Assembly: GCF_024198235.1 (NCBI RefSeq)
Contig: NZ_JAKCFB010000002.1
Location: forward strand, 124,001 to 188,000
Direction of reading: 5' to 3'
DNA length: 64,000 nt
Source: Myxococcus dinghuensis
GTDB taxonomy: Bacteria; Myxococcota; Myxococcia; Myxococcales; Myxococcaceae
Made by a program: the position numbers and the translations under genes. Below the pieces are notes generated by a model that was given only the letters and a program-made list of their open reading frames with translations, did not search any database and was not told the origin of the DNA. Below are positions 1-7,656 of this stretch, piece after piece (position 1 is the first letter of the stretch; every line of letters starts with the position of its first letter).

Positions 1-1073
1 ACCGACGTCCCCAATCCGAGCTGTCCCCAGGTGTTGCTCCCCCACGTCCACACCGTGCCATCCTGCTTCAACGCCACCGTGTGGTAGCGCCCCGTCGCGA
101 CGGCGATGACCTGGGAGAGTCCGGGGACCGCCATGGGCACCTCACGGCTGACCGTGGTCCCATCCCCCAGTCCGCCCGAGGTGTTGCATCCCCACGAGAG
201 CAACGTCCCATCCTGGCGCAACGCCACTGCGTGCTCGTCCCCCGCGGAGAAGAACGCCTCGTCCACCGTGCCCGAGCAGTTGTTGTCCAGACCATCGAGC
301 CGCTCGAACTTGCCAGGGGCCCGCCTCGAGTCGTTGTCGTCGCAGTCCCCCGCGACGGCGACATGCGCCGTGGGTGGAAAACAGGCCAGCACCGGCGCCC
401 CCGCCCCCACGCCGTCGCCGTCCTTGTCCGGGTAGAAGGTCTTCATGACGCCCTCGTCGACCCGGCCATCACAGTTGTTGTCGACGCCGTCACACACCTC
501 CTCGACACCCGCCAGGCCCTCGTCGACCTGACCATCACAGTCGTTGTCGAGGCCGTCACACACCTCCGCGACGCCCGACAGCCCCTCGTCGACCTGCCCA
601 TCGCAGTCGTTGTCGATGCCGTCACACACCTCCGCGATGCCCGACAGCCCCTCGTCGACCTGCCCATCGCAGTCGTTGTCGACGCCGTCGCACACCTCCT
701 CGGCGCTCGACAGGCCCTCGTCGACCCGGCCATCACAGTTGTTGTCGAGGCCGTCGCACACCTCCGCGACGCCCGACAGGCCCTCGTCGACCTGACCATC
801 ACAGTCGTTGTCGAGGCCGTCACACACCTCCTCGGCGCCCGGATGGCGCCGCGCCCCCGCACCGGGCTGGTCATCGCAGTCGTCCGCCACCTTGGAGTAG
901 CCCTGGGGCACGCTCCCGCAGACCTCGCGTCCCTGCGAACCCACGGCGCCATGTCCATCTCCGTCCGCGTCGGGATAGACCTGGATGACCGCCTCCGGGC
1001 AGAGGAAGGTGGGCACCACACAGCCCGTCCCCAGCAGGAGCAGGGCGCCTGTCAGCCATGCGATGCGGGTCAT
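1..1073 (-). CDS. MopE-repeat / RCC1-repeat lipoprotein (3' end outside window)
   Basis: Reading leftward from ATG 1073 the frame stays open to the window edge, so the C-terminus is missing. The first 18 residues form a lipoprotein signal ending LLLLGTGC, so a surface or periplasmic lipoprotein is expected. Six near-identical 22-residue repeats follow, with the core EVCDGLDNDCDGQVDEGL, the putative metal-binding motif of the MopE family. A spacer carrying another Asp-rich repeat (DKDGDGVG) leads to RCC1-like repeats beginning near HAVALRQDGTLLSWG and continuing past the edge. MopE repeats are thought to bind metal ions and RCC1 repeats form beta-propellers; the function of this combination is unknown. 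The start is fixed by the signal peptide. The stop of the next gene on the same strand (1077) lies just upstream, so the two may be cotranscribed. Confidence 0.8.
   Translation of the reverse strand, partial: MTRIAWLTGALLLLGTGCVVPTFLCPEAVIQVYPDADGDGHGAVGSQGREVCGSVPQGYSKVADDCDDQPGAGARRHPGAEEVCDGLDNDCDGQVDEGLSGVAEVCDGLDNNCDGRVDEGLSSAEEVCDGVDNDCDGQVDEGLSGIAEVCDGIDNDCDGQVDEGLSGVAEVCDGLDNDCDGQVDEGLAGVEEVCDGVDNNCDGRVDEGVMKTFYPDKDGDGVGAGAPVLACFPPTAHVAVAGDCDDNDSRRAPGKFERLDGLDNNCSGTVDEAFFSAGDEHAVALRQDGTLLSWGCNTSGGLGDGTTVSREVPMAVPGLSQVIAVATGRYHTVALKQDGTVWTWGSNTWGQLGLGTS
443..838. repeat. Six tandem 66-bp coding repeats (MopE motif)
   Basis: Six head-to-tail copies of a 66-bp unit encode 22 residues each with core EVCDG(L/V/I)DN(D/N)CDG(Q/R)VDEG. 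Copies differ at only a few positions, so the block is likely to change copy number by slippage or recombination. The same periodicity creates long open but meaningless frames on the opposite strand. Confidence 0.85.
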
Positions 1074-1076
1074 CGC

Positions 1077-1766
1077 TCAGCCCTCTCCATCCAACATCTT
1101 CAGGGTCGGGGTGTGGACGTACTTGAAGTAGTCCGGGCTGGGCAGCGGACGGAGCTTGGCGCCCTTGCTGCCCGAGTTGTCGTAGATGTAGTGGACCCCG
1201 TTGATCTTCCCGGCGTACAGGCCCCCGTGCCAGTTGGCGCCCCAGGCGTGCCCCTTGGCCGTGGAGAGGACGGCGCCCGGCTTGAGCTTGTCCCAGTCGA
1301 TGCGGCTCCAGTTCTTGCTGCCCACGTCGTTCACCGGCAGCTTGGACTTGCCCTTCGCCTGGAGGATGGGGTCCCACACCCTCCGCACGAACCCGTAGCA
1401 GTCATTCTTGCCGTCGAAGCGGTAGCCGCCGGTGCGGTTGATCTCCGCCGCCTCCTTCTTCGCGTGCTTCATCACGTCCGAGCTCTTGATCGCCCCCGCC
1501 TTCCCGCCCTTCTTCGCCGGAGAAGACGTGTCGGTCTTCGTGGCCCCGTCGACGAAGGTGTCCTCGGTCGCGCGGCCCTTGGACGTCCGCTTCGCGGACG
1601 CTCCCTCGAAACCATCCGTCTTGCCCGGAATGCGCAGCGAGTCGCCCGCGCGGATGAAGTTCGCGTCCTGGATCTTCGGGTTCGCCTTCATCAGCGCGCT
1701 GACGCTGGTCTTGTGCTTCGCGGCAATGCGAGACAGCGTGTCCCCTGGCTTGATGGCGTAGCTCAT
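1077..1766 (-). CDS. LysM plus NlpC/CHAP-like cell-wall hydrolase
   Basis: The protein is 229 aa. Residues 3-47 form a LysM module (YAIKPGDTLSRIAAKH ... AGDSLRIPG), which binds N-acetylglucosamine polymers such as peptidoglycan. A Lys/Thr/Ser-rich linker (about 48-95) leads to a domain with a papain-like catalytic pattern: Cys123 in NDCYGFVRRVW, His180 in WHGGLYAG, and a likely third residue in YIYDNSG (about 196). That suggests a peptidoglycan peptidase or amidase. There is no signal peptide: LysM begins at residue 3. It would therefore need a non-Sec route or lysis to reach the wall, or act in the cytoplasm. A second 229-aa LysM plus Cys/His protein lies at 36131. The hydrolase call rests on motifs only. 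Confidence 0.7.
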   Translation of the reverse strand: MSYAIKPGDTLSRIAAKHKTSVSALMKANPKIQDANFIRAGDSLRIPGKTDGFEGASAKRTSKGRATEDTFVDGATKTDTSSPAKKGGKAGAIKSSDVMKHAKKEAAEINRTGGYRFDGKNDCYGFVRRVWDPILQAKGKSKLPVNDVGSKNWSRIDWDKLKPGAVLSTAKGHAWGANWHGGLYAGKINGVHYIYDNSGSKGAKLRPLPSPDYFKYVHTPTLKMLDGEG

Positions 1767-1983
1767 GCGTGACTCCCAATGAGTTGCGGTTCAAAGCAAC
1801 GCCCTCGCGGAAATCTCTCTTCGCGTTGGAATTGCATTGGGGTCCTCAGCACCTGGATGAGGGCGGCCCCTGGCTTCTGGTGGGAAAAGAGGGAGCCCGG
1901 CGCGCCGCGTCCCAGAAATCTTCGATCGCCCACGGAGCCCTGCCCCTACACTTGAAAGGAAAGGGTGCCCCGCGGAGAGGGAC

Positions 1984-4900
1984 ATGGACGCGTGCCCGCA
2001 AGAAACGACGCTGAGTGACTTCCTGGCGGGTGTGCTCTCCGACGAGAACCGAAGCCTCGTCATGGCCCACGTGGAGCACTGCGCCGACTGCCAATGGGTG
2101 CTGGCGGCAGGTGATGGGGCCCGCGCCCTGACCGGCCCCTCCTCGGTGCTGCCGCTCCCGCCGCCGCTGGAGCGCGGCACCCAGGTTTCCCGCTACGTGG
2201 TGCGCGAGCGGCTCGGCGCCGGGGCCATGGGGGTGGTGTACGCGGCGGACGACCCGGAGCTGGGCCGGCAGGTGGCGATCAAGCTGCTGCGCCCGGAGGG
2301 ACGCCAGCGGGAGGACCTGCGGCAACGGCTCCTCCGGGAGGCCCAAGCCCTGGCCCGGCTGTCCCACGTGAACGTCGTCACCCTCTACGACGTGGGCCCC
2401 CACGGCGACGGCATCTTCCTGGCCATGGAGCTCATCGAGGGCACCACCCTGGCCGAGTGGATGAGGACGCCGCATCCCTGGCCCGAGGTCCTGCGGGTCT
2501 TCCTGGCGGCCGGTCGCGGACTGGCGGCCGCGCACGCCGCGGGGCTCGTGCACCGCGACTTCAAGCCCGCCAACACCCTGCTCGGACGCGAGGGGCGTGT
2601 GTGCGTCACGGACTTCGGCATCGCGCGGCTCCTCCACCAGGACGACGCCCCCGTGACGCCGGCGAGCCTCGACGCGCCCACGGGAGGCCTCACGCGGACG
2701 GGCCTGGTCCTGGGCACCCCGGCCTATCTCGCCCCGGAGCTGCTCCAGGGCCAGCGCGCCGATGCGCGCTCGGACCAGTTCAGCTTCTGCGTGGCGCTGT
2801 ACGAAGCCCTCCACGGCGTGCGCCCCTTCCAGGGCGAGACCCTGAAGGAGCTGGCGGAGTCCATCCAGCGGGGACAGGTGCATCCGCCGGAGCGGGAGGT
2901 GAAGGTCCCCGCGCGCATCCGCCAGGCGGTGCTGCGGGGGATGCGGGCGGAGCCGTCGGAGCGGTTTCCCTCCATGGCGTCGCTCCTGGAGACGCTCACG
3001 CCCCCGCCTCGCCGGGTGCTCGCGCGGGTGGTGGCCGCGGCGGCGGTGGCCTCGGTGCTGGGAGCCCTCATCGCCTATGGCGTGACGCATCGGCGCGAGG
3101 CGCGCTGCGAGCAGGAGGCCGACAAGCTCGCGGCGGTCTGGAGTCCCACGCGGCGCGAGAAGGCGCGCGCCGCCTTCCTCGCCACGGGGTCGCCGTACGC
3201 GACAGCGGCCTGGGAGCGGATCGCCTCGGCGTTGGACGACTACGCGGCCCAGTGGCACACGCTGCGGACCGAGGCGTGCCTCGCCGCGAACCACGACGCG
3301 CCGGAGCGCACCTGGCAGACCACCGCGTGCCTCGACACCCGGCTGTGGCAGCTCGCCGCGATGACGGCGGTGCTGGAGCAGGCGGACGTGCAGACCGTGC
3401 AGAACGCGCCCCAGATGGCGGTCTCGCTCGAGGGACTCACCAGTTGTCGGGACTCCCCCGAGCTGACCAGCCGTCCGCAACCTCCCGACGCCCTCCGTCC
3501 CCGAGTGGACGCCGCGCGCCACGAGCTGGCGCGGGCCCGCGCCCACCTCGTGGCGGGCCGAGTCACCGACGGCCTCGCGGTGACGTCGGCGCTCCGCGAG
3601 GAGGCGAAGCAGCTCGACTACAAGCCGCTGGAGGCGGAGGTGCTGCTGGTCCACGGGGAGTTGCTCTCCCGGGGCGACCGTCCGAAGGAGGCGGAGACGT
3701 TCCTCGACCAGGCCCTCTGGGCCGCCGAGGCCGCGCGGGACGACGAGACGGCGGCGCATGCCTGGCTGGAGCTCATCTGGGTAGTGGGTGAATCGCTGTC
3801 CCGCCACGAGGAGGCGGAGAAGCTCGTCCAGCACGCCCGGGCCGCCGTCGAGCGGTTGGGGAGGGAGCGCTTCCCCGACATCACCGAAACCATGCACCTG
3901 CGCATCGCCTCGCTGCGGGACCAGCAGGGACGGCTCGACGAGGCGGAGCAGGAGGCGCGGCAGGGCCTGGAGTTCTCGCGTCGGAGGAACGCCCCGGACA
4001 GCCTCCGCACGGCCAGCCTCCTCCACGAGTTCGGCCGCATCCGCTTCGTCCAGCGTCGCTTCCAGGAGGCGTTGGAGTTCCACCTCCAGGCGCTGGAGAT
4101 ACGCAAGCGCCTGCTGGGCCCAGACAACCCCTCGCTCATGGCCTCCTACGAAAGGGTCGCCTCGGCCTACTCGGAGCTGGGCCTGCGTGAAGAGTCCACC
4201 AACGCCTTGCGCACGGCGCTGGCCATCCAGGACGCGGCCTCCGCCCCGGAGACCACGCCCCTCGCGACCGTCCTGATGAGCCTCGCCATCGACCTGCGCA
4301 CCCAGGGGCGACTGGAGGAGGCACGTCCCCTGCTCGAGCGGGCGCGCGCCATCTTCGAGCGGGCCCGTGGCCCCAACCACGTCACCGTCGTCCAGGTGCT
4401 CACGGAGCAGGCGATACTCCACGGTGAAGCGGGCGACCACGTGAAGACCATCGACCTCACCACCGAGGCCCTCGAGCGAATCCAACGTGCGATGGGCCCT
4501 TCCACGCCCCGCGCCAACCACCCGTTGACCATCCGGGCCTATGCGTACCTGTACTCGGGCCGCTACGCCGAGGCGCGCGGAGACCTGCTGGACGCGCTGA
4601 AGCGCCTCGAGACCGCACACGGCCCGGGCACCGCGAGCCTGGTCCAGGTCCTGCTGCCCCTCGCCGAGGTGGCCATGGCGGCGCGGGCGCCGAAGGAAGC
4701 CATGGAGCACTGCGAGCGTGCGCTGGGGCTCACCGAGAAGGCCCAGGGCCTGGAATCGGAGGATGGCGCCAGCGTGCTGAGCTGTGCCGGAGAGGCGCAC
4801 CTGGCGCTCGGGGCCGCGGAGAAGGCGGTGCCGCTGCTCGAGCGCGCCCGAGCCATCCAGACACGGAGGGGTGAACCTTCGGACCCGTGGGTCGCGGGCA

Positions 4901-5073
4901 AGACGGTCTTCGCGCTCGCCCGGGCGCTCTGGGAACGACGCTCCCCATCGGACCGCACGCGGGCGCTCGCGATGGCGGACGAGGCCCAGGGCCGGCTGAA
5001 GCCCCTGGGTCCACGGGGGAAGGACGACCTCGACAAGGTGCTCGCCTGGCGGCGGCGCGAGACGAAGCAATGA
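1984..5073 (+). CDS. Ser/Thr protein kinase with N-terminal zinc-finger and C-terminal TPR domain
   Basis: The protein is 1029 aa. It begins with an anti-sigma-like zinc finger: His29, Cys33 and Cys36 in HVEHCADC. A complete Hanks-type kinase domain follows (about 70-335): glycine loop GAGAMGVVY, Lys100 in VAIK, catalytic HRD at 190-192 (HRDFKPANTLL) and DFG at 210-212. One membrane helix (about 345-367, VVAAAAVASVLGALIAYGV) separates it from a large C-terminal region with tetratricopeptide repeats to about residue 1000, presumably an extracytoplasmic sensor or scaffold. The RBS GGAGAGGG sits just before ATG 1984. The stop overlaps the start of the sigma factor gene by 4 bp. The zinc finger next to a sigma gene suggests direct control of that factor; this is inferred. 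Confidence 0.92.
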   Translation: MDACPQETTLSDFLAGVLSDENRSLVMAHVEHCADCQWVLAAGDGARALTGPSSVLPLPPPLERGTQVSRYVVRERLGAGAMGVVYAADDPELGRQVAIKLLRPEGRQREDLRQRLLREAQALARLSHVNVVTLYDVGPHGDGIFLAMELIEGTTLAEWMRTPHPWPEVLRVFLAAGRGLAAAHAAGLVHRDFKPANTLLGREGRVCVTDFGIARLLHQDDAPVTPASLDAPTGGLTRTGLVLGTPAYLAPELLQGQRADARSDQFSFCVALYEALHGVRPFQGETLKELAESIQRGQVHPPEREVKVPARIRQAVLRGMRAEPSERFPSMASLLETLTPPPRRVLARVVAAAAVASVLGALIAYGVTHRREARCEQEADKLAAVWSPTRREKARAAFLATGSPYATAAWERIASALDDYAAQWHTLRTEACLAANHDAPERTWQTTACLDTRLWQLAAMTAVLEQADVQTVQNAPQMAVSLEGLTSCRDSPELTSRPQPPDALRPRVDAARHELARARAHLVAGRVTDGLAVTSALREEAKQLDYKPLEAEVLLVHGELLSRGDRPKEAETFLDQALWAAEAARDDETAAHAWLELIWVVGESLSRHEEAEKLVQHARAAVERLGRERFPDITETMHLRIASLRDQQGRLDEAEQEARQGLEFSRRRNAPDSLRTASLLHEFGRIRFVQRRFQEALEFHLQALEIRKRLLGPDNPSLMASYERVASAYSELGLREESTNALRTALAIQDAASAPETTPLATVLMSLAIDLRTQGRLEEARPLLERARAIFERARGPNHVTVVQVLTEQAILHGEAGDHVKTIDLTTEALERIQRAMGPSTPRANHPLTIRAYAYLYSGRYAEARGDLLDALKRLETAHGPGTASLVQVLLPLAEVAMAARAPKEAMEHCERALGLTEKAQGLESEDGASVLSCAGEAHLALGAAEKAVPLLERARAIQTRRGEPSDPWVAGKTVFALARALWERRSPSDRTRALAMADEAQGRLKPLGPRGKDDLDKVLAWRRRETKQ

Positions 5074-5963
5074 GCGACGAACAACCCCCGGGAACATGGG
5101 TCGCCCTGCTGCTTCGGCACGCCTCCCGCGAGCAGCGCGGGGAGTGGGCCGGCATCGAGGGCCTGGAGGAGCTGCTACGTCAGCACGTCGATGCGGCCCG
5201 CGCCGCATGGCCCACGTTGCAGCTCCCGGCCGAGACCTTCCTGGGCCACCTGGCCCGGCACCTGCCCGCGGGCAAGGCCCTGGAGATGCTGCGCATCATC
5301 CACGGCGCCGACCTGTACCTTGCTTGCGCCTGCGCCACCGGGGAGCCCACGGCGCTCCGGGCCTTCGAGCAGCACGTCGTTCGCCATGTCCCCGGTCGAC
5401 TCGGGGCCCTGTCCCCCAGCATGGTCGACGAGGTGTTGCAGGTGCTCCGCGAACGGCTGTTGGTCGGCCACGAGCAGACGCCGCCTCGAATCGGGGGCTA
5501 CGCGGGCCGGGGGCCCCTGCTGACGTGGGTGGGCATCACCGCCGCGCGCATCGCCGGTGAGCTGGTGGAGCGCAACGGCCGCGAGGTCCTCGTCACCGAA
5601 CCCCAGGAGGCGTTCGCCCGGATGCTGGCGACGAGCACGCCCGAGCATGACGTGCTCCGGGAGGACACGCGGCAGCTCCTCGGAGAGGTGCTCCAGAAGG
5701 TGGTGGCCTCGCTCCCCGAGCAAGAGCGCGCGTTGCTGCGCCTGCACCACTTCCACGGCTTCACCATGGACCGGCTCGCCCTGATGTACGGCGACTCGCG
5801 CTCCGGCATCGCGCGCAAGGTCGCCCACGCGCGAGAGCGGCTGCTCAAGCGGGTCCACACCGAGCTGGCCACCCGGTTGAAGGAGGACCCCATCACCCTG
5901 GAGAGCCTCCTGGGCGTGGTGCGGAGCCAGTTGGACCTGAGCATCCAACGCATGCTGGGGTGA
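5070..5963 (+). CDS. Myxococcales-type RNA polymerase sigma-70 factor (TIGR03001-like)
   Basis: The ATG overlaps the kinase stop (ATGA), giving 297 aa and translational coupling. The C-terminal third has a region-4 helix-turn-helix: LPEQERALLRLHHFHGFTMDRLALMYG followed by SRSGIARKVAHARERLL. The centre (RGPLLTWVGITAARIAGEL) resembles region 2. The long N-terminus and overall pattern match the sigma-70 subfamily described mainly from Myxococcales (Sig-70_gmx1). A longer in-frame reading starting inside the kinase gene is possible but would overlap it by nearly 190 bp, so the coupled start is preferred. It probably redirects RNA polymerase in response to the partner kinase; target promoters are unknown. 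Confidence 0.85.
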   Translation: MSDEQPPGTWVALLLRHASREQRGEWAGIEGLEELLRQHVDAARAAWPTLQLPAETFLGHLARHLPAGKALEMLRIIHGADLYLACACATGEPTALRAFEQHVVRHVPGRLGALSPSMVDEVLQVLRERLLVGHEQTPPRIGGYAGRGPLLTWVGITAARIAGELVERNGREVLVTEPQEAFARMLATSTPEHDVLREDTRQLLGEVLQKVVASLPEQERALLRLHHFHGFTMDRLALMYGDSRSGIARKVAHARERLLKRVHTELATRLKEDPITLESLLGVVRSQLDLSIQRMLG

Positions 5964-6021
5964 GGGCCCCGCCCCCAGCCGGCATCCTCCTGACCGTGCG
6001 CCCCGTCAGGGACTCCCGGCC

Positions 6022-6372
6022 CTATTCGAGTTCCACCCTCAGGTTCGCCCCCTCGTGCAGGAAGCGCACGGGGCGCTGCATCCCGACCTGGAACAGCGGG
6101 GCGTCCATGGGACGCACGAGGCGATCCGCCGTGGCCTGGAACTCCGAACCACCGCCCCGGGGGCGAATGGCGAGCGAGAAGCGGAGGATGTCGTTGCCCC
6201 CGTGGCTTGCCCCCGTCCGCTCCCAGCCGAGGATGCGCGCCGTCCCCTCCGCGCCCTCGGCGAGCACCTTGTCGCGACGCGCGTCGCTCCCCACCGTCCA
6301 GCGGAGGAAGACCACGAGGCCCACGACGACGACCAGACCGACGCCACCGAGCATGACGATGAGGGACACCAT
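6022..6372 (-). CDS. Small membrane-anchored protein of unknown function
   Basis: The protein is 116 aa and begins with a hydrophobic helix (residues 2-24, VSLIVMLGGVGLVVVVGLVVFLRW). A soluble domain of about 90 residues follows, containing RILGWERTGASHGGNDILRFSLAI, probably a small beta-rich extracytoplasmic domain. I recognise no family. It lies convergent to the sigma factor gene and next to the truncated genes at 6442-6894. The hydrophobic start and consistent codon use support a real gene. Confidence 0.6.
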   Translation of the reverse strand: MVSLIVMLGGVGLVVVVGLVVFLRWTVGSDARRDKVLAEGAEGTARILGWERTGASHGGNDILRFSLAIRPRGGGSEFQATADRLVRPMDAPLFQVGMQRPVRFLHEGANLRVELE

Positions 6373-6441
6373 GACCGGACACTACCAAACGCGACTCCCG
6401 GAACTCGAAAGTCGCCCGGGTTCGGCGACGCGTGAAATCCC

Positions 6442-6715
6442 TCAGGGCGCCTTGGGCCCGGACGCACCAGGGTCGACCTGGAGCCAGCGACGCACCTCGT
6501 CCAGGGACTCCCGTGGGAGCGCATGGCCGCTGTCGAAGGTCTTGTGCGCCTTGCGGCGGGACGGGGCGGCCTCGAACAGGGCGCGGCTGTCCGCCACCGG
6601 CGCGAAGTCGTCCTGGTTCGCCGTCAGGAGCAGCCAGTCCTGGCGGACCGTCGACATATGCCGCGAGGGAGCAACCTCCTCCATGACGAGCCAGGGGCGC
6701 ATCGTCATCCACGTC
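6442..6715 (-). pseudogene. C-terminal remnant of an alpha/beta-hydrolase-like gene
   Basis: About 85 C-terminal residues remain: RPWLVMEEVAPSRHMS, then a strand and loop typical of the late alpha/beta-hydrolase core (WLLLTANQDDFAP), a probable catalytic-His region (KTFDSGHALPRESLDEVRRWLQ) and a stop. Nothing upstream in this frame looks like the nucleophile elbow or the rest of such a protein. The coding signal ends near 6715, where a histidine-kinase remnant begins on the other strand. The open frame continues by chance because of the GC content. I read this as a 5'-deleted gene. Confidence 0.5.
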
Positions 6716-6723
6716 GAGCCTGC

Positions 6724-6894
6724 TGGAGCATCTCCGACACAGGCGTGGGCTTCGGCCAGGGGGAGCCCGCGCAGACGGGCTTCGGCATCGGCCTGTCCCT
6801 GGTGGAACGACTGGCGCTCCGGTTCCGCTGGGCCATGACCATCCAGCCCAACGCGCCGCATGGGACGCAGGTGCGTCTCACCTGGACTCCGTGA
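6724..6894 (+). pseudogene. C-terminal remnant of a sensor histidine kinase (HATPase end)
   Basis: The frame encodes the last two ATP-binding boxes of a histidine kinase: ISDTGVGFGQGE (G1), GFGIGLSLVERLALRF (G2), and the terminal strand PHGTQVRLTWTP before the stop. The H-box, N-box and sensor region are absent: the sequence to the left belongs to a truncated hydrolase on the opposite strand. The fragment cannot make an active kinase. Confidence 0.6.
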
Positions 6895-6947
6895 CGCCCC
6901 CGTTCCCACGGGGATGAGTGCGCGCGGGAGCTGGTAGAACGCGGCCC

Positions 6948-7568
6948 ATGGGATTCGATGCGCTCTATCAGGCCATTCCCGGCGATTTCCCGCTCGTGGA
7001 GCTGGCGCGACGGGACCGGGGCATGGGCGAATGGCTCTCCTCCCTCCCCTGGCTGCTCCAGGACCCGCGCGTGGAGAGCCTGGCCCCGGGTGAGCCAGAG
7101 CCCGGCGAGCTCCGTCTCCTGGAGCTCTCGAAGGAGCTATCGAGGGCCCGGCCCGACCTCGCGACGCGACAGGTCCTGCTCCACCGCAGGTGGGACCACC
7201 TGCACTTCGTCCTATCCGCCCGGCGCAGGGAAGCGCCTGACGCGGAGGACGGCTCCCTGGCCAGAATCGCCATCCGTGGAGAGACGGAGATTGCTCCACA
7301 CGTCGTCGCCGGCCAGGGCGTCCCCTTGCGCTTCACACGACCGGAGACGGTGAAGGACATCGCCAGGATGCTGGACGCACTTCACCTCGAGCCCCTCCGG
7401 ACGCACTTCACGTTCGAGCGGCTCACCCAGGCCCACGTCTACAAGTGTCCCAGCGAGGATGCCGTCGAAGCGGACTGGGAGTGGCTCCGCGAGCACTTCG
7501 AACAGTTCCGCGCGTTCCACGCCACCGCGGCGGCGCATGGAGATGGCGTGCTCGTCCGTATCGACTGA
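6948..7568 (+). CDS. DUF1877 (YfbM-like) family protein
   Basis: The protein is 206 aa and starts at MGFDALYQAIP, which matches the usual beginning of the family; the longer reading from 6918 has no support. The pattern of a helical N-terminus, HLHFVLS in the middle and a C-terminal FEQFRAFHATAAAHGDGVLVRID fits DUF1877, cytosolic proteins of unknown biochemical role. It sits immediately after the kinase remnant, and the next gene runs the same way after about 90 bp. Confidence 0.65.
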   Translation: MGFDALYQAIPGDFPLVELARRDRGMGEWLSSLPWLLQDPRVESLAPGEPEPGELRLLELSKELSRARPDLATRQVLLHRRWDHLHFVLSARRREAPDAEDGSLARIAIRGETEIAPHVVAGQGVPLRFTRPETVKDIARMLDALHLEPLRTHFTFERLTQAHVYKCPSEDAVEADWEWLREHFEQFRAFHATAAAHGDGVLVRID

Positions 7569-7656
7569 GACATCCACGCGCGGCCCCGGCAATTTCCGCC
7601 AAGTCGCAAGCAGCCCTTCTCTCTACAGGTGGAGGAATCAACCAGAGGGAGAAGGC

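Noticed and set aside
443-838. Possible CRISPR-like array
   Set aside because: Repeats are 66 bp, contiguous without unique spacers, and coding.
81-1772. Plus-strand open frame with VVVDAVTHLRDARQPLVDLP-like repeats
   Set aside because: Antisense of the MopE repeat block; periodicity comes from the true minus-strand gene.
1846-5208. Long open frame antisense to the kinase gene (1120 codons)
   Set aside because: Pro/Arg/Gly-rich composition and exact antisense to a gene with clear catalytic motifs; a GC-skew artefact.
6442-7299. 285-codon minus-strand ORF as an intact hydrolase
   Set aside because: Only the last 85 or so codons look like a protein; the rest is antisense to the kinase remnant and DUF1877 gene.
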